A DNA stretch of 9,287 bases, from NCBI GenBank assembly GCA_002440265.1, contig DJSG01000082.1:33085-42371 (forward strand), read 5' to 3'. Numbering within the stretch: the stretch's first letter is position 1; every line of letters begins with the position of its first letter. This document shows positions 1 through 6,877 of this stretch, piece after piece. Under the pieces are notes generated by a model, which saw nothing but the letters and a program-made list of their open reading frames with translations, did not search any database and was not told where the DNA came from. Both the position numbers and the translations under genes were made by a program. Source of the stretch: Bacteroidales bacterium UBA6340 (GTDB taxonomy: Bacteria > Bacteroidota > Bacteroidia > Bacteroidales > Paludibacteraceae).

Positions 1-14
1 ATTAGTATGTGATT
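1..14. repeat. 14-bp direct repeat shared by both window ends
   Basis: The first 14 bases, attagtatgtgatt, are identical to the last 14 bases of the window (9274-9287). An exact 14-mer match placed precisely at both edges is very unlikely by chance. It could mean that the window is a circular molecule or contig with a short overlap. It could also mean that the window was cut or assembled between two copies of a longer repeat whose right end is the hairpin at 9224-9280. The sequence alone cannot separate these. Confidence 0.8.
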
Positions 15-48
15 AAGCCGTCATTGCCGCGAGGTTATGCTATGCTTT

Positions 49-84
49 GGGGGGACGACGCGGCTCGCGTCGTCAATAACCCCC
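49..84. repeat. GC-rich REP-like palindrome, copy 1
   Basis: The core is a perfect 9-bp stem (54-62 pairs with 66-74) closed by a GCT loop. Outside it, five G (49-53) can pair with five C (80-84) across an AATAA bulge. The 20-mer at 54-73, gacgacgcggctcgcgtcgt, recurs exactly at 9033-9052 in the other structured intergenic region. Two identical palindromic copies in intergenic DNA fit a dispersed REP-type repeat. The C-run is followed by TCTTTT, so it might also end transcription coming from the left, but no upstream gene is visible. Confidence 0.75.
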
Positions 85-182
85 TCTTTTGAAGGATGGG
101 GTAGGGGAGGTCTTCATAACTTCCACCCGAGCCGCTCTGCGGATTTTTGAGGGAATTTAACAATAAAATGCGAAAAAATGCA
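80..182. other. Gene-free stretch with weak hairpins
   Basis: I see no credible gene between the palindrome and the promoter at 190. A C-rich run at 80-84 faces G-rich runs at 97-110, so a loose second hairpin is possible. At 132-142 a short ccgc/gcgg stem with a TCT loop is followed by five T (144-148), which resembles a weak intrinsic terminator for a gene lying left of the window. Nothing else is recognisable. Confidence 0.35.
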
Positions 183-189
183 CACTGTT

Positions 190-221
190 CTTGCGTAATA
201 TATATAAATGTTGTATCTTTG
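190..221 (+). promoter_or_regulatory. Bacteroidota-type promoter for the susC leader
   Basis: CTTG at 190-193, a 20-base spacer, then TATCTTTG at 214-221 matches the Bacteroidota primary-sigma consensus (TTTG at -33, TAnnTTTG at -7). The same TTG, 20 bases, TAnnTTTG geometry is found before two other genes in this window, which supports all three. Transcription should start near 226-229. That leaves a leader of about 450 bases before the susC start codon, with a possible small ORF and strong inverted repeats in between. I found no comparably good promoter between here and susC. Confidence 0.75.
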
Positions 222-282
222 CAACCGATTTAATACCAAATGGGAAATTATAACAGATAAGCGGCAAACAACATTGTTGAAA

Positions 283-423
283 ATGACAAACTTACGTCAC
301 ACAATATCAGCAGTCCGAGGTGGCATTACATGGTGCCCTTTTGCTTTGGTTTTTCTGTTTATCACTCTTTCTCTTGTTGCTACTCGTATGGCTGCGTCCG
401 CGCAAGTGAGGTCGAATAAATGA
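283..423 (+). CDS. Possible 46-aa signal-peptide-like leader ORF
   Basis: This is a short ORF in the susC leader and I do not recognise it as a known family. An in-frame ATG exists at 208, but it lies upstream of the predicted transcription start, so I chose the ATG at 283, preceded by the A-rich gttgaaa typical of Bacteroidota starts. The product has a basic N terminus (Arg5, His6, Arg12), a hydrophobic core (ALVFLFITLSLVA, about residues 21-33) and an ASAQ motif (38-41) that looks like a signal-peptidase cleavage region. Only about five residues follow it. It could be a regulatory leader peptide, a small secreted or membrane peptide, a decayed remnant of an exported-protein gene, or a chance ORF. 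Its stop codon (421-423) overlaps the first base pairs of the inverted-repeat arm at 421-441, which is relevant if translation affects leader folding. Confidence 0.3.
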   Translation: MTNLRHTISAVRGGITWCPFALVFLFITLSLVATRMAASAQVRSNK

Positions 424-591
424 CCGTTTATGTGAACCCGCCTAATCCATCCCCAGTAGTTCCTTAGTTGGTTTAACACCTTTTTTCTTACCTGCTTTGT
501 TTACGATAACAGAGCAGTTTTGTTGCTGATGTGCAGTTGTGTGTTTGCGATGCACGAAACGACCGCTTATGCGGGTTCACATAAACGGTCG
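421..591. repeat. 20-bp inverted repeat flanking 129 bp upstream of susC
   Basis: The arm gaccgtttatgtgaacccgc (422-441) is the exact reverse complement of 571-590. Pairing continues with three more pairs inside (443-445 with 567-569) after one mismatch, and a few outside. The 129 bases between carry no gene. A third related arm at 553-571 lies in the same direction as the first and pairs locally with the last one. Such an arrangement upstream of susC resembles the invertible promoter segments known in Bacteroides. It could equally be an RNA leader with competing helices. No site-specific recombinase is encoded in this window. Confidence 0.8.
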
Positions 592-600
592 TTTTTCGTG
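553..600 (+). terminator. Hairpin with T5 tail in the susC leader (possible attenuator)
   Basis: Bases 553-571 pair with 580-600 around an 8-base loop (572-579). The stem is about 19 bp with one mismatch (C566 against A585) and a 2-base bulge in the T-run. Counting only the core 560-571 with 580-591, it is followed by TTTTT (592-596), the layout of an intrinsic terminator. It sits between the leader promoter and susC, so full termination would silence the operon. It may therefore be conditional, with the arm at 422-441 competing for the same 3' half. Alternatively it ends a short leader transcript and susC uses a promoter I have missed. Confidence 0.5.
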
Positions 601-675
601 AACCCTCACCAAGAACGAGACAACGGTAGCAGAACACGTGTTTTGCTGCACAAAATCAACTAAATTAATAATGTT

Positions 676-3600
676 ATGAGAAAAAAGTACTCAGAAACCG
701 GCTTTCGACGCTTCTGTTTGTCGCTGCTCGTAGGGGCAATGGCAATGGTTGGCATCGAGGCTATGGCTGCACCCGAACAGATTACGGGTCGCGTGGTTGA
801 CGTAAATGGCGAACCGCTCATCGGTGCCAACGTTACGGAGCAAGGAACAACGAACGGTACCATCACCGACTTCGATGGTATGTTCGTTCTTTCTGTGGAA
901 AAGAACACTACCCTCGTGGTGTCGTACGTAGGTTACAAAGACCAGGAAGTACGTGCGCAAAAGGATATGGTGGTTATGCTGAAGGAAAACACCCAGATGT
1001 TGGACGAAGTCGTTGCCGTAGGCTACGGTACGCAGAAGAAAGCCAACCTCACCGGTGCCGTTACCACTGTAGATGTCTCCAAAGCACTCGATTCCAAGAC
1101 CGAGACCGATGTGGCTAAGGCACTGCAAGGTGCCGTGCCGGGCTTGACCATCACCAACCAGAACGGTGACATCAGTGCCGACCCGACCATCGTCATCCGT
1201 GGCGTGGGCTCGTTGTCTAACAGCGCAGCATCCAAGCCCCTCTACATCGTGGACGGTGTGCCAATGGACAACCTTGGCTACCTCAACCCCAACGACATCG
1301 AGTCGATTTCGGTATTGAAGGACGCCGCCTCCGCCTCTATCTACGGTACACGTGCTGCCTTTGGTGTCGTACTCGTTACCACCAAAACCGCCAAGACCGC
1401 CGAGAAGGTCAGCGTTACCTACAACAACAACTTTGCATGGAGCCGCGCTTCCGTTCTGCCGGATTATCCTACTGTAAGAGAACAGGTGACGGCTATGGCA
1501 GAGGCTAACAACCGTGCCGGTGACGCATCAGAGTTGTTCGGTATGTATATCAATACCGAAGAGTTCCTCAGCAAAGTGGACGCATGGCAGGCTAAACATG
1601 GTGGCAAGTCGGGCTACCGCGCTATGGTGTATGGCGATGACTATGACGAGAATGGGTACTATGCAGACTGGGATGTAGCAGGCATCCTCTTCAACAACGC
1701 CGCTCCTTCGCAGTCACACAACCTCTCTGTACAAGGCAACTCAGGCAAGACCAACTACTATATGTCGCTCGGTTACAACCACCAACAGGGTATCATGAAC
1801 TTCAATCCCGACAAGATGGATAAGTTCAATGCTACCGTAAACGTATCGACGAAGGTCAACAAATGGTTGGAAGTCGGTGCCCGCTTCAATATGCAGCACC
1901 GCTCTTACACGTATCCTGAAGTCCGCGGACAAGGTTCCTACCAGTACGCTTGGCGTTGGGGTTCGTTCTTTGGTCCTTGGGGTTACTTTGAGGACGCTGA
2001 CGGCAACCAATACGACGGTCGTAACATGATTGGCTTCCGCAAGGCAGGTGGCGACTCCTACAAGAACCGTATGAACTTGCGCGCAGGTGGTTTCATCAAG
2101 TTGAACCTCGCCAAAGGTCTTACTTTCAATGGTGACTACACCTATACCTACCGTACCAACCGCTACAAAGGCGTGGGACTTACCGAAGACCTCGTAAATA
2201 CATGGACTCTGCAAGGCGAAAACTTCCGCCATGGTGCTATCAATAGCAGCACATATATCGAGACCTCCAATGACCTCTATACCAACCACGTAGCCAACAT
2301 GTACTTCAACTACAACGCTACATGGGCAAAGGCGCACAACTTCAACGTAATGGTTGGTGCCAACATCGACAAAGACGACTACGAGTATCTCTACTACGAG
2401 CGTCACGATATGCAGGACGAGGCGAAGCCCGAGTTGGCTCTCACCTCCGAGGACTACGCTTATTCGCACAGCCGCTCGCACAACGGCTCTGCAGGTATCT
2501 TCGGCCGTATCAACTACGACTACAAGGGCATCTACCTCTTCGAGTTCAACGCCCGTGGTGATGCTTCCAGCAAGTTCCCCGCAGGTCACCAATGGGCATT
2601 CTTCCCCTCCGGCTCTCTTGGCTACCGTATCAGCGAGGAGCCTTACTTCGAACCCGCAAAGGAAGTGATGAGCAACTTGAAGATTCGTGCTTCCTATGGT
2701 ACCATCGGTAACCAGGAAATCGGCGACCTTATGTTCATCGAGACCATGACCAAGAACCGTGACCCGTACGAGACCAGCGACACCAAGGCATATTGGCTTG
2801 GCGACGGCACCGTGCGTATGGACTACTTTGGACAACCTAAGATGGTGTCTCCTTCCCTCACTTGGGAGACTATCGCTACCACTAACGTAGGTATCGACCT
2901 CGGCTTCCTTGACAATGACCTCACACTTGGCTTCGACTGGTACCAGCGTGACACCAAAGATATGTTGGCTCCCGGCAAGGCTCTGCCGCAGGTTATCGGT
3001 GCTACCGCTGCTTACGAGAACGCTGGTTCGCTCCGTACTCGTGGTTGGGAGTTGACTATTGACTATCGTCATATCTTCACTGACCTCGACAATTTCGAGT
3101 TCTATGCCAACTTCAATCTCTCTGACTACAAGGCTACTATCACCGAGTGGGAGAGCAACAACCTCATCAACACCAACTACACCGGCAAGGAGTATGGCGA
3201 GATTTGGGGCTTCCAAACCGATCGCTATTTCACTGCGGACGACTTCAATGGCTACGATGATGCAGGTCATCCTGTCTATGCAGCAGGCGTTGCTGACCAA
3301 AGCAAGTTGGAGAAGGGCAAGTTCGTGTATGGTCCCGGCGACATCAAGTTCGTGGACCAGAATGGTGATGGCGTGATTGATTGGGGAGATGGTACCGTAG
3401 AGAACCATGGCGACCTCGTGAAAATCGGAAACACCACTCCGCGCTACCAGTACTCCTTCCGTCTCGGCGCTGCATGGAAAGGCATTGATATTGACCTCTT
3501 CTTCCAGGGTGTCGGCAAACGCGACATGTGGACACAGTCCGCTTTCGTAATGCCTATGATGCGTGGTGTGGACGCTATCTATGCTAACCAAACGAGTTAC

Positions 3601-4005
3601 GTGACCCAGGAAATGGTTGACAACAACAATATCGACCAAAACGCTGTATATCCTCGTCTGTTCGGTGGCAACGCCGGTCAGGGTAATGCCGGTTCGTCTG
3701 TCTTGGACAATGGCTGCAACAACTTCTATCCGCAGGACAAGTACCTCGTCAACATGGCTTACCTCCGTCTCAAGAACCTCACCGTAGGGTACACCCTGCC
3801 TCAGAAGTGGACGCGCAAGGCTACCATCGAGAAGTTCCGTATCTATGCTTCGTTCAACAACTTGGCTGACCTCATCAACCATACCAAACAGTATGGCTTA
3901 GACCCCGAAATCACTACTGGTGTAGGTTCGCTCTCTAACGGCGTATTCGGACGTACAGAGCCTATCTACCGCTCGTATTCGTTTGGTTTCCAAATCACTC
4001 TGTAA
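676..4005 (+). CDS. susC: SusC/RagA-family TonB-dependent outer-membrane transporter
   Basis: This 1109-residue protein is the transporter half of a SusCD system. It forms a beta-barrel that takes an oligomer captured by the SusD lipoprotein across the outer membrane with TonB-ExbBD energy. A signal peptide ends near AMA/APEQ (residue 31). A carboxypeptidase-regulatory-like domain spans about 36-104, then the TonB-box-like LDEVVAVGYGTQ (109-120), a plug to about 240, and the barrel to the C-terminal FGFQITL. A calcium-loop-like DQNGDGVID (894-902) is common in SusC barrels. Length is typical and the frame is intact. There is no N-terminal STN domain, so sigma/anti-sigma signalling through this protein is unlikely. 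The start at 676 follows A/T-rich sequence and gives a complete signal peptide. susD follows after 43 bases. The substrate cannot be read from sequence. The symbol denotes the family, not starch specificity. Confidence 0.95.
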   Translation: MRKKYSETGFRRFCLSLLVGAMAMVGIEAMAAPEQITGRVVDVNGEPLIGANVTEQGTTNGTITDFDGMFVLSVEKNTTLVVSYVGYKDQEVRAQKDMVVMLKENTQMLDEVVAVGYGTQKKANLTGAVTTVDVSKALDSKTETDVAKALQGAVPGLTITNQNGDISADPTIVIRGVGSLSNSAASKPLYIVDGVPMDNLGYLNPNDIESISVLKDAASASIYGTRAAFGVVLVTTKTAKTAEKVSVTYNNNFAWSRASVLPDYPTVREQVTAMAEANNRAGDASELFGMYINTEEFLSKVDAWQAKHGGKSGYRAMVYGDDYDENGYYADWDVAGILFNNAAPSQSHNLSVQGNSGKTNYYMSLGYNHQQGIMNFNPDKMDKFNATVNVSTKVNKWLEVGARFNMQHRSYTYPEVRGQGSYQYAWRWGSFFGPWGYFEDADGNQYDGRNMIGFRKAGGDSYKNRMNLRAGGFIKLNLAKGLTFNGDYTYTYRTNRYKGVGLTEDLVNTWTLQGENFRHGAINSSTYIETSNDLYTNHVANMYFNYNATWAKAHNFNVMVGANIDKDDYEYLYYERHDMQDEAKPELALTSEDYAYSHSRSHNGSAGIFGRINYDYKGIYLFEFNARGDASSKFPAGHQWAFFPSGSLGYRISEEPYFEPAKEVMSNLKIRASYGTIGNQEIGDLMFIETMTKNRDPYETSDTKAYWLGDGTVRMDYFGQPKMVSPSLTWETIATTNVGIDLGFLDNDLTLGFDWYQRDTKDMLAPGKALPQVIGATAAYENAGSLRTRGWELTIDYRHIFTDLDNFEFYANFNLSDYKATITEWESNNLINTNYTGKEYGEIWGFQTDRYFTADDFNGYDDAGHPVYAAGVADQSKLEKGKFVYGPGDIKFVDQNGDGVIDWGDGTVENHGDLVKIGNTTPRYQYSFRLGAAWKGIDIDLFFQGVGKRDMWTQSAFVMPMMRGVDAIYANQTSYVTQEMVDNNNIDQNAVYPRLFGGNAGQGNAGSSVLDNGCNNFYPQDKYLVNMAYLRLKNLTVGYTLPQKWTRKATIEKFRIYASFNNLADLINHTKQYGLDPEITTGVGSLSNGVFGRTEPIYRSYSFGFQITL

Positions 4006-4035
4006 TGCGCGGAAAGGATAGTATTAACATCTAAT

Positions 4036-4040
4036 AAGGA
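4036..4040 (+). promoter_or_regulatory. Shine-Dalgarno-like AAGGA before susD
   Basis: AAGGA lies eight bases before the susD ATG. Shine-Dalgarno sites are rare in Bacteroidota and the other starts in this window lack one, so this may give susD its own strong translation start within the susC-susD transcript. Confidence 0.5.
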
Positions 4041-4048
4041 ATACAATT

Positions 4049-5800
4049 ATGAAAAAGATAGTAATTAGTTTAATGGCGGGTATGGCGCTGTTGACAGGTT
4101 GCGACCTCCTCAACAATGACCCTGATACCGAATTTACCAAGCAAAACTATTTTACCAACGAAAAGAATGTGGAACTGTATTGCAACAAGTTCTACGATGA
4201 ATTCTTGGGCTATGGTAACAACAGTGCTTATGGAAATTTCTATTTCCCGACGCTGAATGACAACCAGGCTGTCAAAGGTCTCAGCACATGGTCATACCTC
4301 AACATCCCTGCTACCAACAGTACTTGGCAGAATGCCTACGAGGAGATTCGCCGTGCCAATATCGTGATTGAGAAATTACCGAATATCGAGATGGCGGAGG
4401 CAAACATGAACCACTGGATGGGACTCGCGCGTCTCTACCGTGGCTACCAGCACTACAAACTGGTGCGCGCATTCGGTGACTGCTACTGGGTGGACAAAGA
4501 GTTGAATGTCAACGATGTAACTGTCCTCTATGGCAAACGTACTGACCGCGACGAGGTCATGGACAAGGTGTTGGAAGACATCAACTACGGTGTGGAAAAC
4601 ATCAGTCTCAATGCGAAGTCGCAGACTGCGTTCAACGTATATGTAGCCAATGCTATGAAAGCGGAGGTCTGCTTGTACGAGGGCACCTTCTGCAAATACC
4701 GCACGGCAGACGAGAACGGCAAGGCGGCTGACGCTACACGTGCCAACAAGTACCTGGCTGAGGCTAAGGCTGCGTGCAAGGTAATCATGGATAACACTGC
4801 TTTCAAACTCACCGATGGCGTTGCTGGTTATCGCGCTAACTACAACTCTCTTGACCTTGCAGGTAACACCGAAATGATAATGTACAAGAAATACATTATG
4901 AATGTTTTGGGACACGGTACGCAGGACTACTGCTGCGGCTCCACAATGACCAACGGTATGAGCAAGGCTGCTTTCAATGCTTATCTCAAACTCGATGGCA
5001 CCGTGGCTGACGCTAATGATGACCACGGCGCAATCCGTTTTGATACTATTGTGGTGAACGATACCACTACTATCATTGATACCGTTTACACCATTGAGGC
5101 TGTTCTTGCTAACCGCGACCCGCGTCTGGCTCAGCAGGTGGACGAAGACCTCCGCTATGTAGGCTACGGTCGTATCCGCTATCGTTTTGAACCGGGACAG
5201 GAAGGTGCTGCTGAAAACACATCCAGTACCGGTTACGGCGTACTGAAGTTCGACGAACCGAAGACCGTAGCACAGTATCGTCAGTCCACCTACCAAAACG
5301 AAACCGACGCGCCTATCTTCTGGTTGGCTGAGATTTACCTGGACTATGCTGAGGCTTGTGCCGAGATGGGCAACATGACCCAAGACGACTTGGACAAATC
5401 CATCAATATGCTCCGCAAGCGTGTCGGCATGCCTGATCTGACTCTTAGCCCTGCTGCAGACCCTGCTAACAACATGGGTGTCAGTGCTTTGATTTGGGAG
5501 ATTCGCCGTGAGCGTCGTGTCGAGATGATGTACGACAAGGACGACCGCTATTGGTGCCTTATCCGTTGGCATCAGTTGGATAAACTCGATACCAACAGGT
5601 ATCCCGAACAGACCCTCGGTGCTTGGATTGACCCGGCATGGAAGATTGATGCGAAGAACGTTACTCTGACGGCTGACCGTTACATCGATTGCAAGGGTTC
5701 TAACCCCGACCGTACTTTCGACAAGAAGTACTATCTGAATCCTATTCCGTCGGGTCAGGTATCACTCAATCCTGAGATTGGTCAAAACCTCGGCTGGTAA
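4049..5800 (+). CDS. susD: SusD/RagB-family nutrient-binding outer-membrane lipoprotein
   Basis: This 583-residue protein is the surface lid of the SusCD complex: it binds substrate and passes it to SusC. The N terminus is a lipoprotein signal with lipobox LLTGC, so Cys18 would be lipidated. Asp19 and further acidic and Asn residues follow, which may favour surface export, though the match is not strict. The N-terminal helical region (for example the TWQNAYEEIRRANIVIEKL segment, about residues 92-111) fits the SusD TPR-like fold. Family signatures near the C terminus are EIRRERRVEMMYDKDDRYW (484-502) and the closing NPEIGQNLGW. Length is normal and nothing is broken. It lies 43 bases after susC with no promoter or terminator between, so the two are co-transcribed. 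A hairpin terminator follows 49 bases after its stop. Ligand identity is unknown; the surrounding genes offer no carbohydrate enzyme. Confidence 0.95.
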   Translation: MKKIVISLMAGMALLTGCDLLNNDPDTEFTKQNYFTNEKNVELYCNKFYDEFLGYGNNSAYGNFYFPTLNDNQAVKGLSTWSYLNIPATNSTWQNAYEEIRRANIVIEKLPNIEMAEANMNHWMGLARLYRGYQHYKLVRAFGDCYWVDKELNVNDVTVLYGKRTDRDEVMDKVLEDINYGVENISLNAKSQTAFNVYVANAMKAEVCLYEGTFCKYRTADENGKAADATRANKYLAEAKAACKVIMDNTAFKLTDGVAGYRANYNSLDLAGNTEMIMYKKYIMNVLGHGTQDYCCGSTMTNGMSKAAFNAYLKLDGTVADANDDHGAIRFDTIVVNDTTTIIDTVYTIEAVLANRDPRLAQQVDEDLRYVGYGRIRYRFEPGQEGAAENTSSTGYGVLKFDEPKTVAQYRQSTYQNETDAPIFWLAEIYLDYAEACAEMGNMTQDDLDKSINMLRKRVGMPDLTLSPAADPANNMGVSALIWEIRRERRVEMMYDKDDRYWCLIRWHQLDKLDTNRYPEQTLGAWIDPAWKIDAKNVTLTADRYIDCKGSNPDRTFDKKYYLNPIPSGQVSLNPEIGQNLGW

Positions 5801-5820
5801 TACGCCACCAACATTGGCAA

Positions 5821-5839
5821 GTATCCGCTTTTAGGATAC
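5821..5839 (+). repeat. Small hairpin just after susD
   Basis: GTATCC (5821-5826) pairs with GGATAC (5834-5839) across a 7-base loop. It sits ten bases before the larger terminator and could act as a 3'-end stabiliser or an additional pause site. Confidence 0.4.
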
Positions 5840-5847
5840 GGCTCTGA

Positions 5848-5890
5848 AAAAGAGACTGCCCGACTTCGCGTTAGGCAGTCTCTTCTATTT
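5848..5890 (+). terminator. Intrinsic terminator of the susC-susD operon
   Basis: An 11-bp perfect stem (5850-5860 with 5874-5884; agagactgcc against ggcagtctct) closes a 13-base loop and is followed by the T-rich tctattt. An A-run precedes the stem, so it could work in both directions. The stem sequence is nearly the same as the terminator after dpp5 (8988-9020), so the two belong to one repeat family. Confidence 0.8.
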
Positions 5891-5946
5891 CTGACTATTT
5901 TGCTTCATATCATCGCGATGCGCTATATTTTTTTCTGATACCGCAT

Positions 5947-5978
5947 CTTGCACAGTCGCCTGAAATATCGTAATTTTG
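5947..5978 (+). promoter_or_regulatory. Bacteroidota-type promoter of the DUF4097-like gene
   Basis: CTTG at 5947-5950, a 20-base spacer and TAATTTTG at 5971-5978 match the Bacteroidota primary promoter. Transcription would start near 5983-5986, giving a leader of about 25 bases. A TTG at 5976 in the same frame as the gene falls inside the -7 element and cannot be the true start. Confidence 0.75.
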
Positions 5979-6008
5979 CAACCGAAACAAAACCAAACAT
6001 ATAAAACG

Positions 6009-6743
6009 ATGAAATCAACAACAATGACAGCAACGGCGAGAATCGCCTTATTTGCAGTGGCTCTGATGGGTTGCACCATGCTCGCAAAAGCAGACAATCG
6101 CATCAACTACACGTACGACAATGCCCACCTCTACACGGCAGGCAACGGCTCCACCACCGAGAAAATACATTCGATAGACATCGACTGGGTGAACGGAGAC
6201 ATCAAAGTGGTGTTCGGCGATGTAAAAGTCCCCACTTGGAAAGAGACTGCCACCCCAAAAAACGAGGACAATCACCTCAAAATGCACTACCTGATACACA
6301 ACGGAGAATTGGAAATACGCTTCTGTCAATCAGGACATTGGCAGACCCCAAAAGGCATTCAGAAGGACTTGCTGCTCACCCTGCCGCGCAACAGCGAATA
6401 CAGCAACATCGACATTGAGACCGTGAATGGCGACATTCGCGTAGCGGTACGCGTAGCCGAGATAGGCATCGAAACGGTCAACGGTGATGTGAATGTGCAC
6501 AACCTGCTACCTGCAAAAAAGATAAACATCGAATCTGTCAACGGTTCGCTGACGGTGGTGCAGCCTGCCGACAAGGATTTCGTGGCGGAATACGAGACGG
6601 TCAACGGCAAATTCTCGTCCGACATCCCAGGCACCTACAGCCACAGCAGGCACGATGGCGAGTTCTACGCAGGCACCAACCCCGTGACAAAGATAGATTT
6701 GGAGACCGTCAACGGCAATATGCGCATCGAGAAAGCCAAGTAA
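6009..6743 (+). CDS. Exported DUF4097-like beta-repeat protein
   Basis: This is a 244-residue exported protein of unknown function. The N terminus is a signal sequence with hydrophobic core IALFAVALMG. Cleavage could be at AKA/DN (about residue 28), or the protein could be a lipoprotein at Cys22 (LMGC), although Met at that lipobox position is atypical. The mature part carries six VNG motifs (61-63, 139-141, 157-159, 177-179, 198-200, 234-236), four inside the longer ETVNG. The central copies are 18-21 residues apart, which suggests stacked beta-strands as in DUF4097/DUF4098 putative adhesin-like proteins. I chose ATG 6009, preceded by ataaaacg, because the longer TTG start overlaps the promoter. 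The gene has its own promoter and lies between the susD terminator and the dpp5 promoter, so it is monocistronic. No catalytic motif is visible. Family assignment rests on the repeat pattern. Confidence 0.8.
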   Translation: MKSTTMTATARIALFAVALMGCTMLAKADNRINYTYDNAHLYTAGNGSTTEKIHSIDIDWVNGDIKVVFGDVKVPTWKETATPKNEDNHLKMHYLIHNGELEIRFCQSGHWQTPKGIQKDLLLTLPRNSEYSNIDIETVNGDIRVAVRVAEIGIETVNGDVNVHNLLPAKKINIESVNGSLTVVQPADKDFVAEYETVNGKFSSDIPGTYSHSRHDGEFYAGTNPVTKIDLETVNGNMRIEKAK

Positions 6744-6747
6744 ATCT

Positions 6748-6779
6748 GTTGCATATTTGCCCGAAAAGCAGTACCTTTG
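6748..6779 (+). promoter_or_regulatory. Bacteroidota-type promoter of dpp5
   Basis: GTTG at 6748-6751, exactly 20 bases, then TACCTTTG at 6772-6779. The geometry is identical to the two other promoters in the window. Predicted transcription start is near 6784-6787, leaving about 92 bases of leader before the ATG at 6878. The -33 element begins only four bases after the stop codon of the preceding gene, and I see no terminator between them, so some read-through into dpp5 is possible. Confidence 0.75.
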
Positions 6780-6832
6780 CGGCACCGTTCATCCTGTATT
6801 ATGGTCACAAGACGCGCAGAATGGCGGTGCCG
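6780..6832. repeat. 8-bp inverted repeat at the dpp5 transcription start
   Basis: CGGCACCG (6780-6787) and CGGTGCCG (6825-6832) are exact reverse complements. Because of their near-palindromic base order they also form an imperfect 11-base direct repeat (GCGGCACCGTT and GCGGTGCCGTT). They lie immediately after the -7 element, where a repressor site or leader hairpin could act. An 8-bp match in a region of this size can arise by chance, so this is only a candidate. Confidence 0.3.
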
Positions 6833-6877
6833 TTTCCTTTGTGTGCGACATACCATGGACAAAATTAATCAAACAAT

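Noticed and set aside
297..479. Minus-strand 60-codon frame with a YWGWIRR stretch slightly reminiscent of reverse-transcriptase C termini
   Set aside because: The likeness covers only a few residues, there is no catalytic motif, and the frame crosses the inverted-repeat arm. Not enough to call a gene or remnant.
550..663. 37-codon plus-strand ORF just before susC
   Set aside because: It runs through the terminator-like hairpin, has no signal peptide or family character, and is of a length expected by chance.
671..679. Two-codon ORF (ATG TTA TGA) overlapping the susC ATG
   Set aside because: Probably coincidence in A/T-rich sequence. It could in principle influence initiation but nothing supports it.
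1741..3882. Long minus-strand open frame (713 codons) opposite susC
   Set aside because: It is antisense to a clear SusC gene with intact domains. Its translation is a low-complexity Val/Leu/Glu-rich product typical of a shadow frame.
5911..5920. 10-bp palindrome CATCGCGATG upstream of the 6009-6743 gene
   Set aside because: Palindromes of this size are expected several times by chance in 9 kb, and it is not close to the promoter elements.
5976..6008. TTG start extending the DUF4097-like protein by 11 residues
   Set aside because: The TTG lies inside the TAATTTTG promoter element and upstream of the expected transcription start. The ATG at 6009 gives a normal signal peptide.
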